Source: Oscillospiraceae bacterium | Lineage (GTDB): Bacteria; Bacillota_A; Clostridia; Oscillospirales; Ruminococcaceae | DNA: 64,000 nucleotides | Direction of reading: 5' to 3' | Assembly: GCA_004558145.1 (NCBI GenBank) | Contig: SFDQ01000001.1 | Location: 310,001-374,000 of the forward strand | In this document: positions 1 to 7,786 of the stretch, one piece after another | Numbering within the stretch: position 1 is the first letter of the stretch | How the letters are laid out: each line of letters begins with the position of its first letter | Notes under the pieces: generated by a model | What the model saw: the letters and a program-made list of their open reading frames with translations, nothing else | The model's database searches: none | What the model was told of the DNA's origin: nothing | Made by a program: the position numbers and the translations under genes

Positions 1-1778
1 TGATAGCGCATATCCGCGTAGCCCGCGTTGGGGTCGAGGCCGAGGCTCTCCAAAAAGGCGCGGCTGGCGTCGTCCTGGGTGCAGAACACCAGATAGTCGT
101 AGCCGCGGGCCTGCTCCTCGTCCAGCTCGGTGCAGAAATCCACCAGCGGGCTGTAGAGGGCGTAGCGCACCACATAGCGCTCGTGCCAGGTGTCCACTCC
201 CATGCCCTCCACGTACATCAGGTAGGAAGCGCCCTCCGGCAGGCCGTACTGCTCCTTCAGGTCCAGCCAGTAGTTCTGGCGGGCGGAAGCAGAGGCCGAC
301 CGGGCGGAATACCACAGGTGGGAGAAGTTGCCGTGGGCCCCCGTGAGGCCGAAGGAGAAGAGGGCCAGCGCCCCGCAGAGAGCGAAAGCCTGCCACTGGC
401 GCGCCGTGGCGGGAACAAGGCCCCGCAGGCGGCCCGCATCTTCCAGCGCGGGCTCCAGATACACCAGCGCCAGCACGATGGCCGCGGCGGGCAGGCACTC
501 GAACCAGCTGGCGGCATAGCGGCGGATGCTGGCGATGGCCAGCATCTCGTCGGTGTTCATGCTGAACAGGTAGGTCCCGGCCAGCGCCGCCACATAGACG
601 GCGGTGGCACCCGCCCAGGCGGCGGCGTAGCCCGCCGCGGCCCGCCAGCGCATGGCTTTGAACAGCGCCAGAACGAGGCAGGTCAGCAGAAAGACGGCGG
701 AGAAGAGATGGAGCCGCAGCACCGACGGGTCGGAGACAAGGAACCAGAAGTCGCGGAATTTTTCCCAGAAGGCGACGATGTCCTCGGGGGTCTTGCCGCC
801 CAGCCGGTCGGCATAAGCGGAGAGGGATGCCGTGTGTTTTGCCGAAGAGGCTTCCACAAACACCAGCGCCACATGGGCCTGCCACAGCCACCAGGTGAGG
901 GCCGGGGCGGCCAGGGGCAGGGCGGCGAAGCCGGCGGTTTTCAGGCTGCGCTTTTTCTCCGCCCGCACCAAGAGCACCATCAGCGGAATGGCGCCCAGCA
1001 CCACAAAGAACATGCCGCTGTTTTTCAGGATGGCCAGGAAGCACAGCACCGGCAGCGACGCCGCCAGGGCGTGCTTGGGCTCATGGCGCAGCGCCGCGGT
1101 GACGGCCCACACGCCGGCGGTGAGGACGGTGAGCATGCCGTCCACCCGCAGTTCCCGGTAGGCCACGCTCAAGGCCGCCATATAGACGCCGTAGCCCAGC
1201 ACCACCGCGCCGGCGTACCACCGCTTTTTGCACAGCGGCGCAAAGGCCAGGATGGCCGCCAGGAACAGAAGGCTCTGGGCAAAGAGCATGCTGCCGTCGG
1301 AAAAGCCGACCAGGTCGCACACCACCTTGATCCACAGCGTGGCGGCGGGGGGATAGTCCACGAATTCCACCATCGTGTCCGCCATGTTGGGCAGCCGCCC
1401 CTCGGTGACCACGGTCTTGGCGGCGATGGCCCAGTGGGCCAGTTCATCGTGGTTGTCGATCACACGGCCCCGCTCCAGCAGCAGGGTGGCCCCTGCCGCC
1501 GCCAGAAACAGCGCTATAGAAACGCAGACGAAGGGGCGCAGCGCCTGCCATTTTTCCCGCACAAGGCAGGTGACGGCCAGCACCGGGCCCGCCAGATAGA
1601 GGGCCAGCTGCACCGGCCAGATGATGTTGAGCAGCCCCGCGGCGTACACCACGACCCCCGCGCCGCACATCGTCACCAGCGGGGTGACGGCGGCGGGCAG
1701 CTTCGCTTTGCGGCACAGCCACAGGCACCAGCAGCCCAGCCAGGCAAAAAAGGCCCCGGCACGCAGCACCAGAAGCAT
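1..1778 (-). CDS. Large polytopic membrane protein, GT-C glycosyltransferase-like (C-terminus cut off by window edge)
   Basis: An open frame runs on the minus strand from an ATG at 1778 to the left edge (592 codons, no stop), so the C-terminus is missing. I read it by hand. It has about ten or more hydrophobic helices and, near residue 110, the motif NHDELAHW followed by A..AK. An acidic pair in an early loop of this kind is typical of GT-C type membrane glycosyltransferases and related Clostridia membrane proteins. A soluble-looking C-terminal part follows the last helices. A TTG at 1787, in frame, is better spaced from the AGGAGG at about 1798-1803 and may be the true start. Function and substrate are not identifiable; a role in cell-envelope glycan assembly is inference. 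It is separated from the upstream gene by a terminator. Confidence 0.6.
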   Translation of the reverse strand, partial: MLLVLRAGAFFAWLGCWCLWLCRKAKLPAAVTPLVTMCGAGVVVYAAGLLNIIWPVQLALYLAGPVLAVTCLVREKWQALRPFVCVSIALFLAAAGATLLLERGRVIDNHDELAHWAIAAKTVVTEGRLPNMADTMVEFVDYPPAATLWIKVVCDLVGFSDGSMLFAQSLLFLAAILAFAPLCKKRWYAGAVVLGYGVYMAALSVAYRELRVDGMLTVLTAGVWAVTAALRHEPKHALAASLPVLCFLAILKNSGMFFVVLGAIPLMVLLVRAEKKRSLKTAGFAALPLAAPALTWWLWQAHVALVFVEASSAKHTASLSAYADRLGGKTPEDIVAFWEKFRDFWFLVSDPSVLRLHLFSAVFLLTCLVLALFKAMRWRAAAGYAAAWAGATAVYVAALAGTYLFSMNTDEMLAIASIRRYAASWFECLPAAAIVLALVYLEPALEDAGRLRGLVPATARQWQAFALCGALALFSFGLTGAHGNFSHLWYSARSASASARQNYWLDLKEQYGLPEGASYLMYVEGMGVDTWHERYVVRYALYSPLVDFCTELDEEQARGYDYLVFCTQDDASRAFLESLGLDPNAGYADMRY

Positions 1779-1810
1779 CGTATGCAACCTTCTCTCTCCT
1801 CCTTTTGCTC

Positions 1811-1861
1811 AAAAAGCAAAGGCGGGCGCGGCCTCCCACAACGGTGGCCGGACCCGCCTTT
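1811..1861 (-). terminator. Intrinsic terminator of the zinc-ribbon gene
   Basis: Arms AAAGGCGGG (1818-1826) and CCCGCCTTT (1853-1861) pair. On the minus strand the stem is followed by GCTTTTTGAG. It lies just beyond the stop of the gene at 1888. Confidence 0.65.
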
Positions 1862-1887
1862 CGGGCCTTGGCGGCCCGTGTCAAATC

Positions 1888-2340
1888 TTATTCTTCCTCG
1901 GGGGCGTCGCAGTCGGTGCAGCCGTCGCACTCGCCGTCGCACTCGGTGAACTCGATGTCGAACTCAGCGCCGCAGTTGGGGCAGCTGATCTTCTCGTTGA
2001 AGAGGGTATCCTCGTCCACCACGGTCACAGCGCCGCAGTTGGGGCAGGTGAGCTCATACTCCACCTCGGCCTCCAGCTCGCCGTCGTCCTCGTCGTCCTC
2101 TTCCTCGTCGTCCATGTCGTCGCCGTAGACGTACTCTTCCAGTTCGTCCATGTCCTCGTCCATGGCGTCCAGCTCGTCGTAGACCTGGTCCAGATCGTCG
2201 TCCAGATCGGTGACGGTGTCGCACAGCTCGGCCAGCAGCTCGTACATGGCCTTGAGCACCTTGCCCTCTTTGGTCTCCTCGCTGATCTCCAGACCTTCCA
2301 TCAGGCCCTTCAGATAGGCGGCTCTCTCGTTCAGTTCCAT
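1888..2340 (-). CDS. CD1247-family zinc-ribbon protein with acidic middle and Cys-rich tail
   Basis: 150 aa from ATG 2340, which has AGGAGG nine bases upstream. The N-terminus (ERAAYLKGLMEGL..) and a helical, very acidic middle (residues ~45-95, rich in Asp and Glu) match the small 'CD1247 N-terminal domain' proteins that sit beside efp in many Clostridia. Two CPNC knuckles (residues ~101-104 and ~120-123) form a zinc ribbon. The last ~18 residues add four more cysteines in an acidic context (ECDGECDGCTDC), which I do not recall as part of the usual family ending. No enzymatic motif is visible. Function is unknown; metal or nucleic-acid binding is a guess. A -10 TATAAT (2356-2361) precedes the gene, directly behind the efp terminator, so it may be transcribed separately from efp. 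Confidence 0.75.
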   Translation of the reverse strand: MELNERAAYLKGLMEGLEISEETKEGKVLKAMYELLAELCDTVTDLDDDLDQVYDELDAMDEDMDELEEYVYGDDMDDEEEDDEDDGELEAEVEYELTCPNCGAVTVVDEDTLFNEKISCPNCGAEFDIEFTECDGECDGCTDCDAPEEE

Positions 2341-2370
2341 AGGGATGTTCCTCCTATTATAGCAGATTTG

Positions 2371-2407
2371 AAATGAAAAGCCGGGCGGCGGCATTGCCGC
2401 CGCCCGG
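2371..2407 (-). terminator. Intrinsic terminator of efp
   Basis: A perfect 12-bp stem, CCGGGCGGCGGC (2381-2392) with GCCGCCGCCCGG (2396-2407), has a 3-nt loop and is followed on the minus strand by CTTTTCATTT. It sits 20 bases past the efp stop. Confidence 0.85.
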
Positions 2408-2427
2408 GGCTGATCGCATTGCTTGGC

Positions 2428-2985
2428 TCAGGCGCGCTCCATATACTCGCCGGTGCGGGTGTCGATGCGGATCTTGTCGCCCTCGTTGATGAACAGGGGC
2501 ACACGGATCTCAGCGCCGGTCTCCAGCTTGGCGGGCTTCAGGGTGTTGGTGGCGGTGTTGCCCTTGAAGCCGGGCTCGGTCTCGGTGACCTCCAGAACCA
2601 CGAAGTTGGGAGCCTCGATGCCGAACACGTTGCCCTTGTAGCTGAGCACCTTGACCATCTCGTTCTCCTTCACGAACTTGAAGGAGTCGCCCAGGTCCTT
2701 CTCGTTGATGGGCACCTGCTCGTAGGTCTCCATGTCCATGAAGTAGTACAGACCGCCGTCGTTGTAGCTGTACTGCATCTCACGCCGCTCGATGTAAGCG
2801 GTGGGGAACTTGGCGCTGGGGTTGTAGCTGGTCTCGGTGACGGCGCCGGTGATGACGTTCTTTGTCTTGGTGCGCACGAAGGCGGCGCCCTTGCCGGGCT
2901 TCACGTGCTGGAATTCAACCACCTGCAGCACCTTGCCGTCCTCTTCAAAGGTAACGCCGTTGCGGAAATCGCCTGCAGAAATCAT
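2428..2985 (-). CDS. efp: Elongation factor P
   Basis: 185 aa, the usual bacterial EF-P length, with the three beta-barrel (KOW, OB, C-terminal OB) architecture. EF-P enters the ribosomal E/P site and rescues ribosomes stalled at polyproline stretches. The tip lysine is Lys32 in KPGKG, equivalent to E. coli Lys34 and to the modified Lys32 of Bacillus. No EpmA/YmfI-type modification gene is in the window. ATG 2985 follows GGAGGATCCTTT. Upstream (2986-3100) is an A+T-rich gap with a TATAAA -10-like box (3004-3009) but no convincing -35 box. Substrates that would depend on it lie in this window, notably the proline-rich protein at 40304. Confidence 0.97.
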   Translation of the reverse strand: MISAGDFRNGVTFEEDGKVLQVVEFQHVKPGKGAAFVRTKTKNVITGAVTETSYNPSAKFPTAYIERREMQYSYNDGGLYYFMDMETYEQVPINEKDLGDSFKFVKENEMVKVLSYKGNVFGIEAPNFVVLEVTETEPGFKGNTATNTLKPAKLETGAEIRVPLFINEGDKIRIDTRTGEYMERA

Positions 2986-3100
2986 AAAGGATCCTCCATA
3001 CTTTTTATAATCTCAAAGCTGAACCTTTGACATATCCGTAAATATTTTACCCTAAGGGCGGCTGTTTTGCAACCCTTTTGTGGCAAAAAGCCGCGTTCAG

Positions 3101-3961
3101 TCAGCCTTCGCCGAGGCTCTGATAATACCGTTTCATCACCGCCGCGTCCTCCGCCTGGGTGCCGGCGGACTCGCAGACGATCACCGGGGCCAGCCGGCGC
3201 TGAAAGAGAAGCTCCATCAGCGGCTCGAAGGGCGGGCCGAACACCGTGTCGGCAAAGGTGAGGTGGCGCTTTTCGCCGCCGGTGGTGTACTCGATGCGGC
3301 TGAAGTGGGCGTGGAAGTTCACCGCCCGCTCGTCCCCCAGTTCCTGGGCCATGCGGTCCAGGATGAAGGCGTACTGCTCTGTGCCCTTGATCCAGCCGCC
3401 GTCCCGGGCGTTCAGGTGGCCGAAGTCGATGCAGGGAGTGATGCGTTTGTCCACCTTGCACAGGGCCAGCACCTCGTCCAGGGTGCCCAGCTGGCCCACC
3501 TTGCCCATGGTCTCGGGGCACAAGGTGATGTCCTCAAAGCCGGCCTCGTCCAGCGCCGCCTGCATGCGGGCCATGGTGTCCAGCGCTTTTTCCAGGGCTT
3601 CTTCCCGGCTCTGCTTGCCGCAGCTGCCCGCATGAAAGATGACCCGCCGGCCGCCCAGGGCGCGCACCGCGGCGGCGCTTTGCAGAATATAGTTCACGCT
3701 GTTCAGGCGCTTTTCCTCCTCCATGCTGCTCATGGAGATGTAGTAGGGGGCGTGGAGGCTGAAACAGATGCCGCGGGCCTCGGCCCCGGCGCGGATGGTC
3801 TTTGCCAGCTCCTGGCCCAAACGCACGCCCCGGCCGCACTGGTACTCGAAGGCGTCCAGGCCCATGGCGGCGGTGTACTCCGGCACCTGGGCGCTGGACT
3901 TGTAGCCCATGGTCTTGAAGCTCTCGCTGGTGCCGGCGGTGCCGAACAGGGGCTTGTTCAC
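3101..3961 (-). CDS. Endonuclease IV-like TIM-barrel metalloprotein
   Basis: 286 aa with the AP_endonuc_2 / xylose-isomerase-like TIM-barrel pattern. Eight of the nine metal ligands of E. coli endonuclease IV have clear counterparts: His70 (LHAPYY), His110 (FHAG), Glu150 (PETMG), Asp179 and His182 (DFGH), His217 (FHAHFS), His233 and Glu264 (CES). By hand alignment the position of Asp229 is Lys231 (EKRH instead of DRH). The family cleaves DNA 5' to abasic sites using a three-zinc centre; with a changed ligand the activity here could be altered, or the protein could be a sugar-phosphate isomerase relative. The start overlaps the stop of yqeG by ATGA, so the two are co-translated. It ends before the A+T-rich efp promoter region. 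Confidence 0.75.
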   Translation of the reverse strand: MNKPLFGTAGTSESFKTMGYKSSAQVPEYTAAMGLDAFEYQCGRGVRLGQELAKTIRAGAEARGICFSLHAPYYISMSSMEEEKRLNSVNYILQSAAAVRALGGRRVIFHAGSCGKQSREEALEKALDTMARMQAALDEAGFEDITLCPETMGKVGQLGTLDEVLALCKVDKRITPCIDFGHLNARDGGWIKGTEQYAFILDRMAQELGDERAVNFHAHFSRIEYTTGGEKRHLTFADTVFGPPFEPLMELLFQRRLAPVIVCESAGTQAEDAAVMKRYYQSLGEG

Positions 3962-4467
3962 AGCAGCTTGCCTCCTTTTTGATAATAGCGGCGCAGGAAC
4001 GGCTGTTCCAGCCTGCGCTTGAACTGGATGTCCTTGCGGGCTGGGCCGCCCCGGGGCGACACCACCAGCGCCGGGATGCCGAAGAAGCTGGCGGCCAGCC
4101 GGTCGGTGAAGAGCTGGTCGCCCACGATGGCCATGCGGGCCCGGGGCACGCCGAAGCGGCGGCGGGCGGCGGCAAGGCCGAAGGTGAGGGGCTTGCAGGC
4201 CATGGAGACGAAGGGCAGCCCCAGCCGGGCGGCAAAGGGACTCACCCGTTTTTTAGTGTTGTTGCTGACGATCATCAGCTTGACGCCGGCGGCGCGCATA
4301 GTCTCCAGCCAGCGTTCCACCTCCTCGTCCAGCTGCTGGCTGCCGTGGGCGGTGAGGGTGTCGTCCACATCCAGCACCAGCGCATCGACGCCCTTTTCCT
4401 TCAAAAAGGCGGGGGTGATGGCGCTGACGCTGGAAAAAAGATATTCCGGTGTGATGAGCATGGGCAT
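3958..4467 (-). CDS. yqeG: YqeG-family HAD phosphatase (subfamily IIIA)
   Basis: 169 aa. HAD motif I is DVDDT (residues ~33-37), motif II the Ser/Asn of IVSNN, motif III a Lys in ACKP, and motif IV GDQLFTD. This layout is typical of the YqeG family, whose members act on phosphate esters (phosphatidylglycerophosphate phosphatase activity is reported for relatives). ATG 4467 has GGAGGG just upstream; a second in-frame ATG lies two codons later. Unlike Bacillus, where yqeG heads a yqeH-aroE-yhbY-nadD-yqeK-rsfS cluster, here yqeG is split from yhbY-nadD-yqeK-rsfS by leuS and rpsU, yet remains on the same strand a few kb away. Confidence 0.88.
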   Translation of the reverse strand: MPMLITPEYLFSSVSAITPAFLKEKGVDALVLDVDDTLTAHGSQQLDEEVERWLETMRAAGVKLMIVSNNTKKRVSPFAARLGLPFVSMACKPLTFGLAAARRRFGVPRARMAIVGDQLFTDRLAASFFGIPALVVSPRGGPARKDIQFKRRLEQPFLRRYYQKGGKLL

Positions 4468-4492
4468 GCGCCCTCCTTCATAGTCTCGGGAA

Positions 4493-4527
4493 AACGAAAA
4501 CGGGCGGGCCCCTGGTGGGCCCGCCCG
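4493..4527 (-). terminator. Intrinsic terminator of rpsU
   Basis: A perfect 11-bp stem, CGGGCGGGCCC (4501-4511) and GGGCCCGCCCG (4517-4527), with loop CTGGT. On the minus strand it is followed by TTTTCGTTTTCC. Confidence 0.9.
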
Positions 4528-4568
4528 GACGCTTGGTGCGTTGTCAGCCGGTTAACCGGCACCGCCGC

Positions 4569-4745
4569 TTACTTATACTTGCGCTTGCGGGCGGCTTCGG
4601 ACTTCTTCTTGCGGCGCACGGAGGGCTTCTCATACGCCTCGCGCTTGCGAACTTCCGCCAACACGCCGCTGCGCGCGGTGGAGCGCTTAAAGCGGCGCAG
4701 GGCGCTTTCCAGCGACTCGCCGTCCTTGACACGAACTTCCGACAT
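4569..4745 (-). CDS. rpsU: Ribosomal protein bS21
   Basis: A 58-aa frame from ATG 4745, with GGGAGG upstream, to TAA 4569. The N-terminus MSEVRVKDGESLESALRRFK and the extremely basic C-terminus ending RRKKKSEAARKRKYK are diagnostic of S21, a small-subunit protein at the mRNA 3'-end/anti-Shine-Dalgarno region. The gene stands alone between a near-perfect sigma-A promoter and a strong terminator, so it can be expressed independently of leuS and yqeG. Length matches the family norm (57-71 aa). Confidence 0.97.
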   Translation of the reverse strand: MSEVRVKDGESLESALRRFKRSTARSGVLAEVRKREAYEKPSVRRKKKSEAARKRKYK

Positions 4746-4817
4746 CTTACTTCCCTCCCTTGGACCTGAGGCAGGAGTTTTGCCGGGCCTTTAAAAGCAA
4801 AGTACCCAACATACCCG

Positions 4818-4847
4818 ATTATACTATGCCTCAGAGGATTCTGTCAA
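4818..4847 (-). promoter_or_regulatory. Sigma-A promoter of rpsU
   Basis: Minus-strand TTGACA (4842-4847) and TATAAT (4818-4823), both perfect consensus, are separated by 18 nt. The expected transcript has a leader of about 65 nt before rpsU. Confidence 0.85.
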
Positions 4848-4894
4848 CCGGAAATTCCTCCGCGAAGGGGGTTTTCCCGATCGTTCACAAAGTT

Positions 4895-7309
4895 TTAACC
4901 TTTTACCACCAGGTTGACCAGCTTGCCGGGCACGGCGATCTCCTTCACCAGGGTCTTGCCTTCCAGCAGGGCGGCCACCTCGGGGGCGGCCTTCACGGCG
5001 GCCAGGGTGGCGGCGGCGTCCAGGCCGGCGGCCAGATTCAGCCGGGCCTTGGGCTTGCCGTTCAGCTGCACCAGCACTTCCACGGTGCTTTCGACGCACT
5101 TGGCCTCGTCGTAAACGGGCCATGCGGCGTGGGCGATCTGGCCCTCAAAGCCGCAGCGCTGCCACAGCTCCTCGGTGATGTGAGGAGCGAAGGGGTTCAG
5201 CAGGGTCAGCAGGGTGGCGAACTCGTCGCGGGTGACGCCGCCGGCGGCGTAGAAGTCGTTCACAAGGCTCATCATGGCCGCGATGGCGGTGTTGTGTTTG
5301 AGCACCTCGATGTCCTCGCCCACTTTCTTGATGGTGCGGTGGATGGCGCTCTCCAGCTCGGGGCGGTAGCCCTCGCCGGGCACGATCTGGTCCGCAAGGC
5401 CCCAGACGCGGTCCAGGAAACGCTTGCAGCCCTTGATGGACTGGGTGGACCAGGGAGCGGCCTTCTCGAAGTCGCCGATGAACATCTCATACAGGCGCAG
5501 GGTGTCGGCGCCGTACTCGTTCACCACATCGTCGGGATTGATGACGTTGCCGCGGCTCTTGGACATCTTCTCGCCGTTCTCGCCCAGGATCATGCCGTGG
5601 CTGGTACGCTTTTTGTAGGGCTCGCTGGTGGGCACCACGCCGATGTCATAGAGGAACTTGTGCCAGAACCGGCTGTACAGCAGGTGCAGGGTGGTGTGCT
5701 CCATGCCGCCGTTGTACCAGTCCACCGGGCCCCAGTACTCCACGGCCTCCTTGCTCACGGGGGCGGTGTCGCAGTGGGGGTCCATATAGCGCAGGAAGTA
5801 CCAGCTGGAACCCGCCCACTGGGGCATGGTGTCGGTCTCCCGCTTGGCGGGGCCGCCGCACTTGGGGCAGGTGGTGTTCACCCACTCCTGGTGGCGGGCC
5901 AGGGGGCTCTCGCCCTCGGGGCCGGGCTCAAAGTCGGTGATCTCGGGCAGGCGCAGGGGCAGCTCGCTCTCGGGCAGGGGCTGCCAGCCGCAGTGGGGGC
6001 AGTAGACCATGGGGATGGGTTCGCCCCAGTAGCGCTGACGGCTGAACACCCAGTCGCGCAGCTTGAAGTTGACCTTGGCGTGGCCCTTGCCGTTCTCCTC
6101 CAGCCAATTGGTGATGGCCTTCTTGGCCTCTTCCACGGTCATGCCGGTGAGGAAACCGCTGTTCACCATCACCCCGGTGGCGCAGTCGGTGAAGGCTTCC
6201 TTTTCCACGTCGCCGCCGGCCACCACCTCGATGATGGGCAGGCCGAAGGCCTTGGCGAAGTCGTAGTCGCGGGTGTCGTGGGCGGGCACCGCCATGATGG
6301 CGCCGGTGCCGTAGGTGGCCAGCACGTAGTCGGAGATGAAGATGGGGATCTCGGTGTCGTTCACCGGGTTGACGCCCTTCACGCCCTCCAGGCACACGCC
6401 GGTTTTGTCCTTGGCAAGCTCGGTGCGCTCAAAGTCGCTCTTGCGGGCGGCCTCGGCCTGATAGGCCCGCACGGCGTCGGCGTTGGTGATGGTGCCGTTC
6501 TCCAGCCACTCCTTCACCAGGGCGTGCTCGGGGGCCATGACCATGTAAGTAGCGCCGAAGAGGGTGTCCGGCCGGGTGGTGTAGACCACCAGATCCTCGC
6601 CGGTGGTGGTCTTGAAGGTGACCTCCGCGCCGTGGCTGCGGCCGATCCAGTTCTTCTGCTGGGTGACCACGCGGTCGATGAAGTCCAGGCCGTCCAAATC
6701 GTCGATGAGGCGGTCGGCGTAGGCGGTGATCTTGAGCATCCACTGGCTCTTGACCTTGTGGACCACTTCGCCGCCGCAGCGCTCGCAGCAGCCGTTGACC
6801 ACTTCCTCGTTGGCCAGCACCACCTTGCAGCCGGTGCACCAGTTGACGTTCATTTCCTTTTTGTAGGCAAGGCCGTGCTTATACAGCTGCAGGAAGATCC
6901 ACTGGGTCCACTTGTAGTACTCGGGGTCGGTGGTGTTGATCTCCCGGTCCCAGTCGAAGGACAGGCCCAGGGCCTGCAGCTGGCTCTTGAAGCGGGCCAC
7001 GTTGTTCTTGGTGACCACTTCCGGGTGGATGTGGTTCTTCATGGCGAAGTTCTCGGTGGGCAGGCCGAAGGCGTCCCAGCCCATGGGGTAGAGCACGTTG
7101 TAGCCGCAAAGGCGCTTTTTGCGGGCCACGATGTCCAGCGCGGTGTAGCTGCGGGGATGGCCCACATGCAGGCCCTGCCCGCTGGGGTAGGGGAACTCCA
7201 CCAGAGCGTAGAACTTGGGTTTCGAGTGGTCGATCTTGGCGGCGAAGGTCTTTTCGTCCGCCCAGATCTTCTGCCACTTGCTCTCAACGGCCTTGAAATC
7301 GTATTTCAC
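4895..7309 (-). CDS. leuS: Leucyl-tRNA synthetase
   Basis: 804 aa, a typical length. The class I signatures are HVGH at residues 48-51 and KMSKS near residue 580, followed by RGNVINPDD. The editing (CP1) domain contains a threonine-rich stretch beginning TYMVMAPEH, and the anticodon-binding domain lies at the C-terminus. It charges tRNA-Leu. The start is GTG at 7309 with GGAG ten bases upstream; no ATG fits the N-terminus MKYDFKAVESKW. No T-box leader is present: the gene begins 58 bases after rsfS in the same operon, so it appears to depend on the upstream promoter. An imperfect hairpin follows its stop, at about 4851-4885. Confidence 0.97.
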   Translation of the reverse strand: MKYDFKAVESKWQKIWADEKTFAAKIDHSKPKFYALVEFPYPSGQGLHVGHPRSYTALDIVARKKRLCGYNVLYPMGWDAFGLPTENFAMKNHIHPEVVTKNNVARFKSQLQALGLSFDWDREINTTDPEYYKWTQWIFLQLYKHGLAYKKEMNVNWCTGCKVVLANEEVVNGCCERCGGEVVHKVKSQWMLKITAYADRLIDDLDGLDFIDRVVTQQKNWIGRSHGAEVTFKTTTGEDLVVYTTRPDTLFGATYMVMAPEHALVKEWLENGTITNADAVRAYQAEAARKSDFERTELAKDKTGVCLEGVKGVNPVNDTEIPIFISDYVLATYGTGAIMAVPAHDTRDYDFAKAFGLPIIEVVAGGDVEKEAFTDCATGVMVNSGFLTGMTVEEAKKAITNWLEENGKGHAKVNFKLRDWVFSRQRYWGEPIPMVYCPHCGWQPLPESELPLRLPEITDFEPGPEGESPLARHQEWVNTTCPKCGGPAKRETDTMPQWAGSSWYFLRYMDPHCDTAPVSKEAVEYWGPVDWYNGGMEHTTLHLLYSRFWHKFLYDIGVVPTSEPYKKRTSHGMILGENGEKMSKSRGNVINPDDVVNEYGADTLRLYEMFIGDFEKAAPWSTQSIKGCKRFLDRVWGLADQIVPGEGYRPELESAIHRTIKKVGEDIEVLKHNTAIAAMMSLVNDFYAAGGVTRDEFATLLTLLNPFAPHITEELWQRCGFEGQIAHAAWPVYDEAKCVESTVEVLVQLNGKPKARLNLAAGLDAAATLAAVKAAPEVAALLEGKTLVKEIAVPGKLVNLVVKG

Positions 7310-7367
7310 CTGACATCAACTCCAGAAATTGATTTGTTTCAAACGGCGGCGGGCAGGCCGCGCCGGT

Positions 7368-7736
7368 TCACTGCGCTTGGGTCTCGTCCTCTTCGAACTT
7401 CACATCCACCGGCTCGGCGTCGGCCCAGAGGTGCTCCAGGTCGTAGAAATTGCGGGCTTCGGGATAGAACACATGCACGATGACGGTGCCATAGTCCAGC
7501 AGGATCCAGTTCTTGGAGTCGTAGCCCTCGGTGCGCAGGGTTTTGACGCCCTGCTGATCCAGCTGGAACTCCACCTCCTCGGCCAGGCTCTTCACGTGGG
7601 TGGAAGAGGTGCCGGTGGCGATGACGAAGTAATCGGTGAGGACGGTGAGGTCCCGCACCTTGAGCACCTTCACGTCAGAGGCTTTTTTCTTGTCCAGCAC
7701 CTTGGCGATGGCGGTGGCAAGCTGCAAACTTTCCAT
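7368..7736 (-). CDS. rsfS: Ribosomal silencing factor RsfS
   Basis: 122 aa of the Iojap/RsfS family (core DLTVLTDYFVIATG and the NWILLDYGTVIVHVF strand). RsfS binds uL14 and blocks 30S-50S joining when nutrients are scarce. It sits between the LCP-family gene and leuS, matching the conserved nadD-yqeK-rsfS order of Firmicutes with one insertion. A GCCGGC/GCCGGC hairpin immediately precedes its Shine-Dalgarno site (7750-7770) without a U-tract. Confidence 0.94.
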   Translation of the reverse strand: MESLQLATAIAKVLDKKKASDVKVLKVRDLTVLTDYFVIATGTSSTHVKSLAEEVEFQLDQQGVKTLRTEGYDSKNWILLDYGTVIVHVFYPEARNFYDLEHLWADAEPVDVKFEEDETQAQ

Positions 7737-7786
7737 TGGGTTCTCCTTTCGCCGGCCCGGGGCCGGCTGTTGTTGGTGATGGGGGA

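Noticed and set aside
183..1949. 588-codon open frame on the plus strand opposite the left-edge membrane protein
   Set aside because: Its translation is low-complexity Gly/Gln/His/Arg, with no ribosome site and no family match; it is the shadow expected opposite a G+C-rich gene. The minus strand codes a hydrophobic, well-formed membrane protein.
7310..7367. Possible T-box leader for leuS; likewise 43694-43754 for aspS
   Set aside because: Both gaps are far too short (under 65 bases), and no T-box sequence (TGGNACCGCG-like) or specifier stem is present.
4760..7483. 907-codon plus-strand open frame opposite leuS
   Set aside because: Composition (Val/His/Gly/Leu runs) is a codon-shadow of leucyl-tRNA synthetase, whose motifs are complete on the minus strand.
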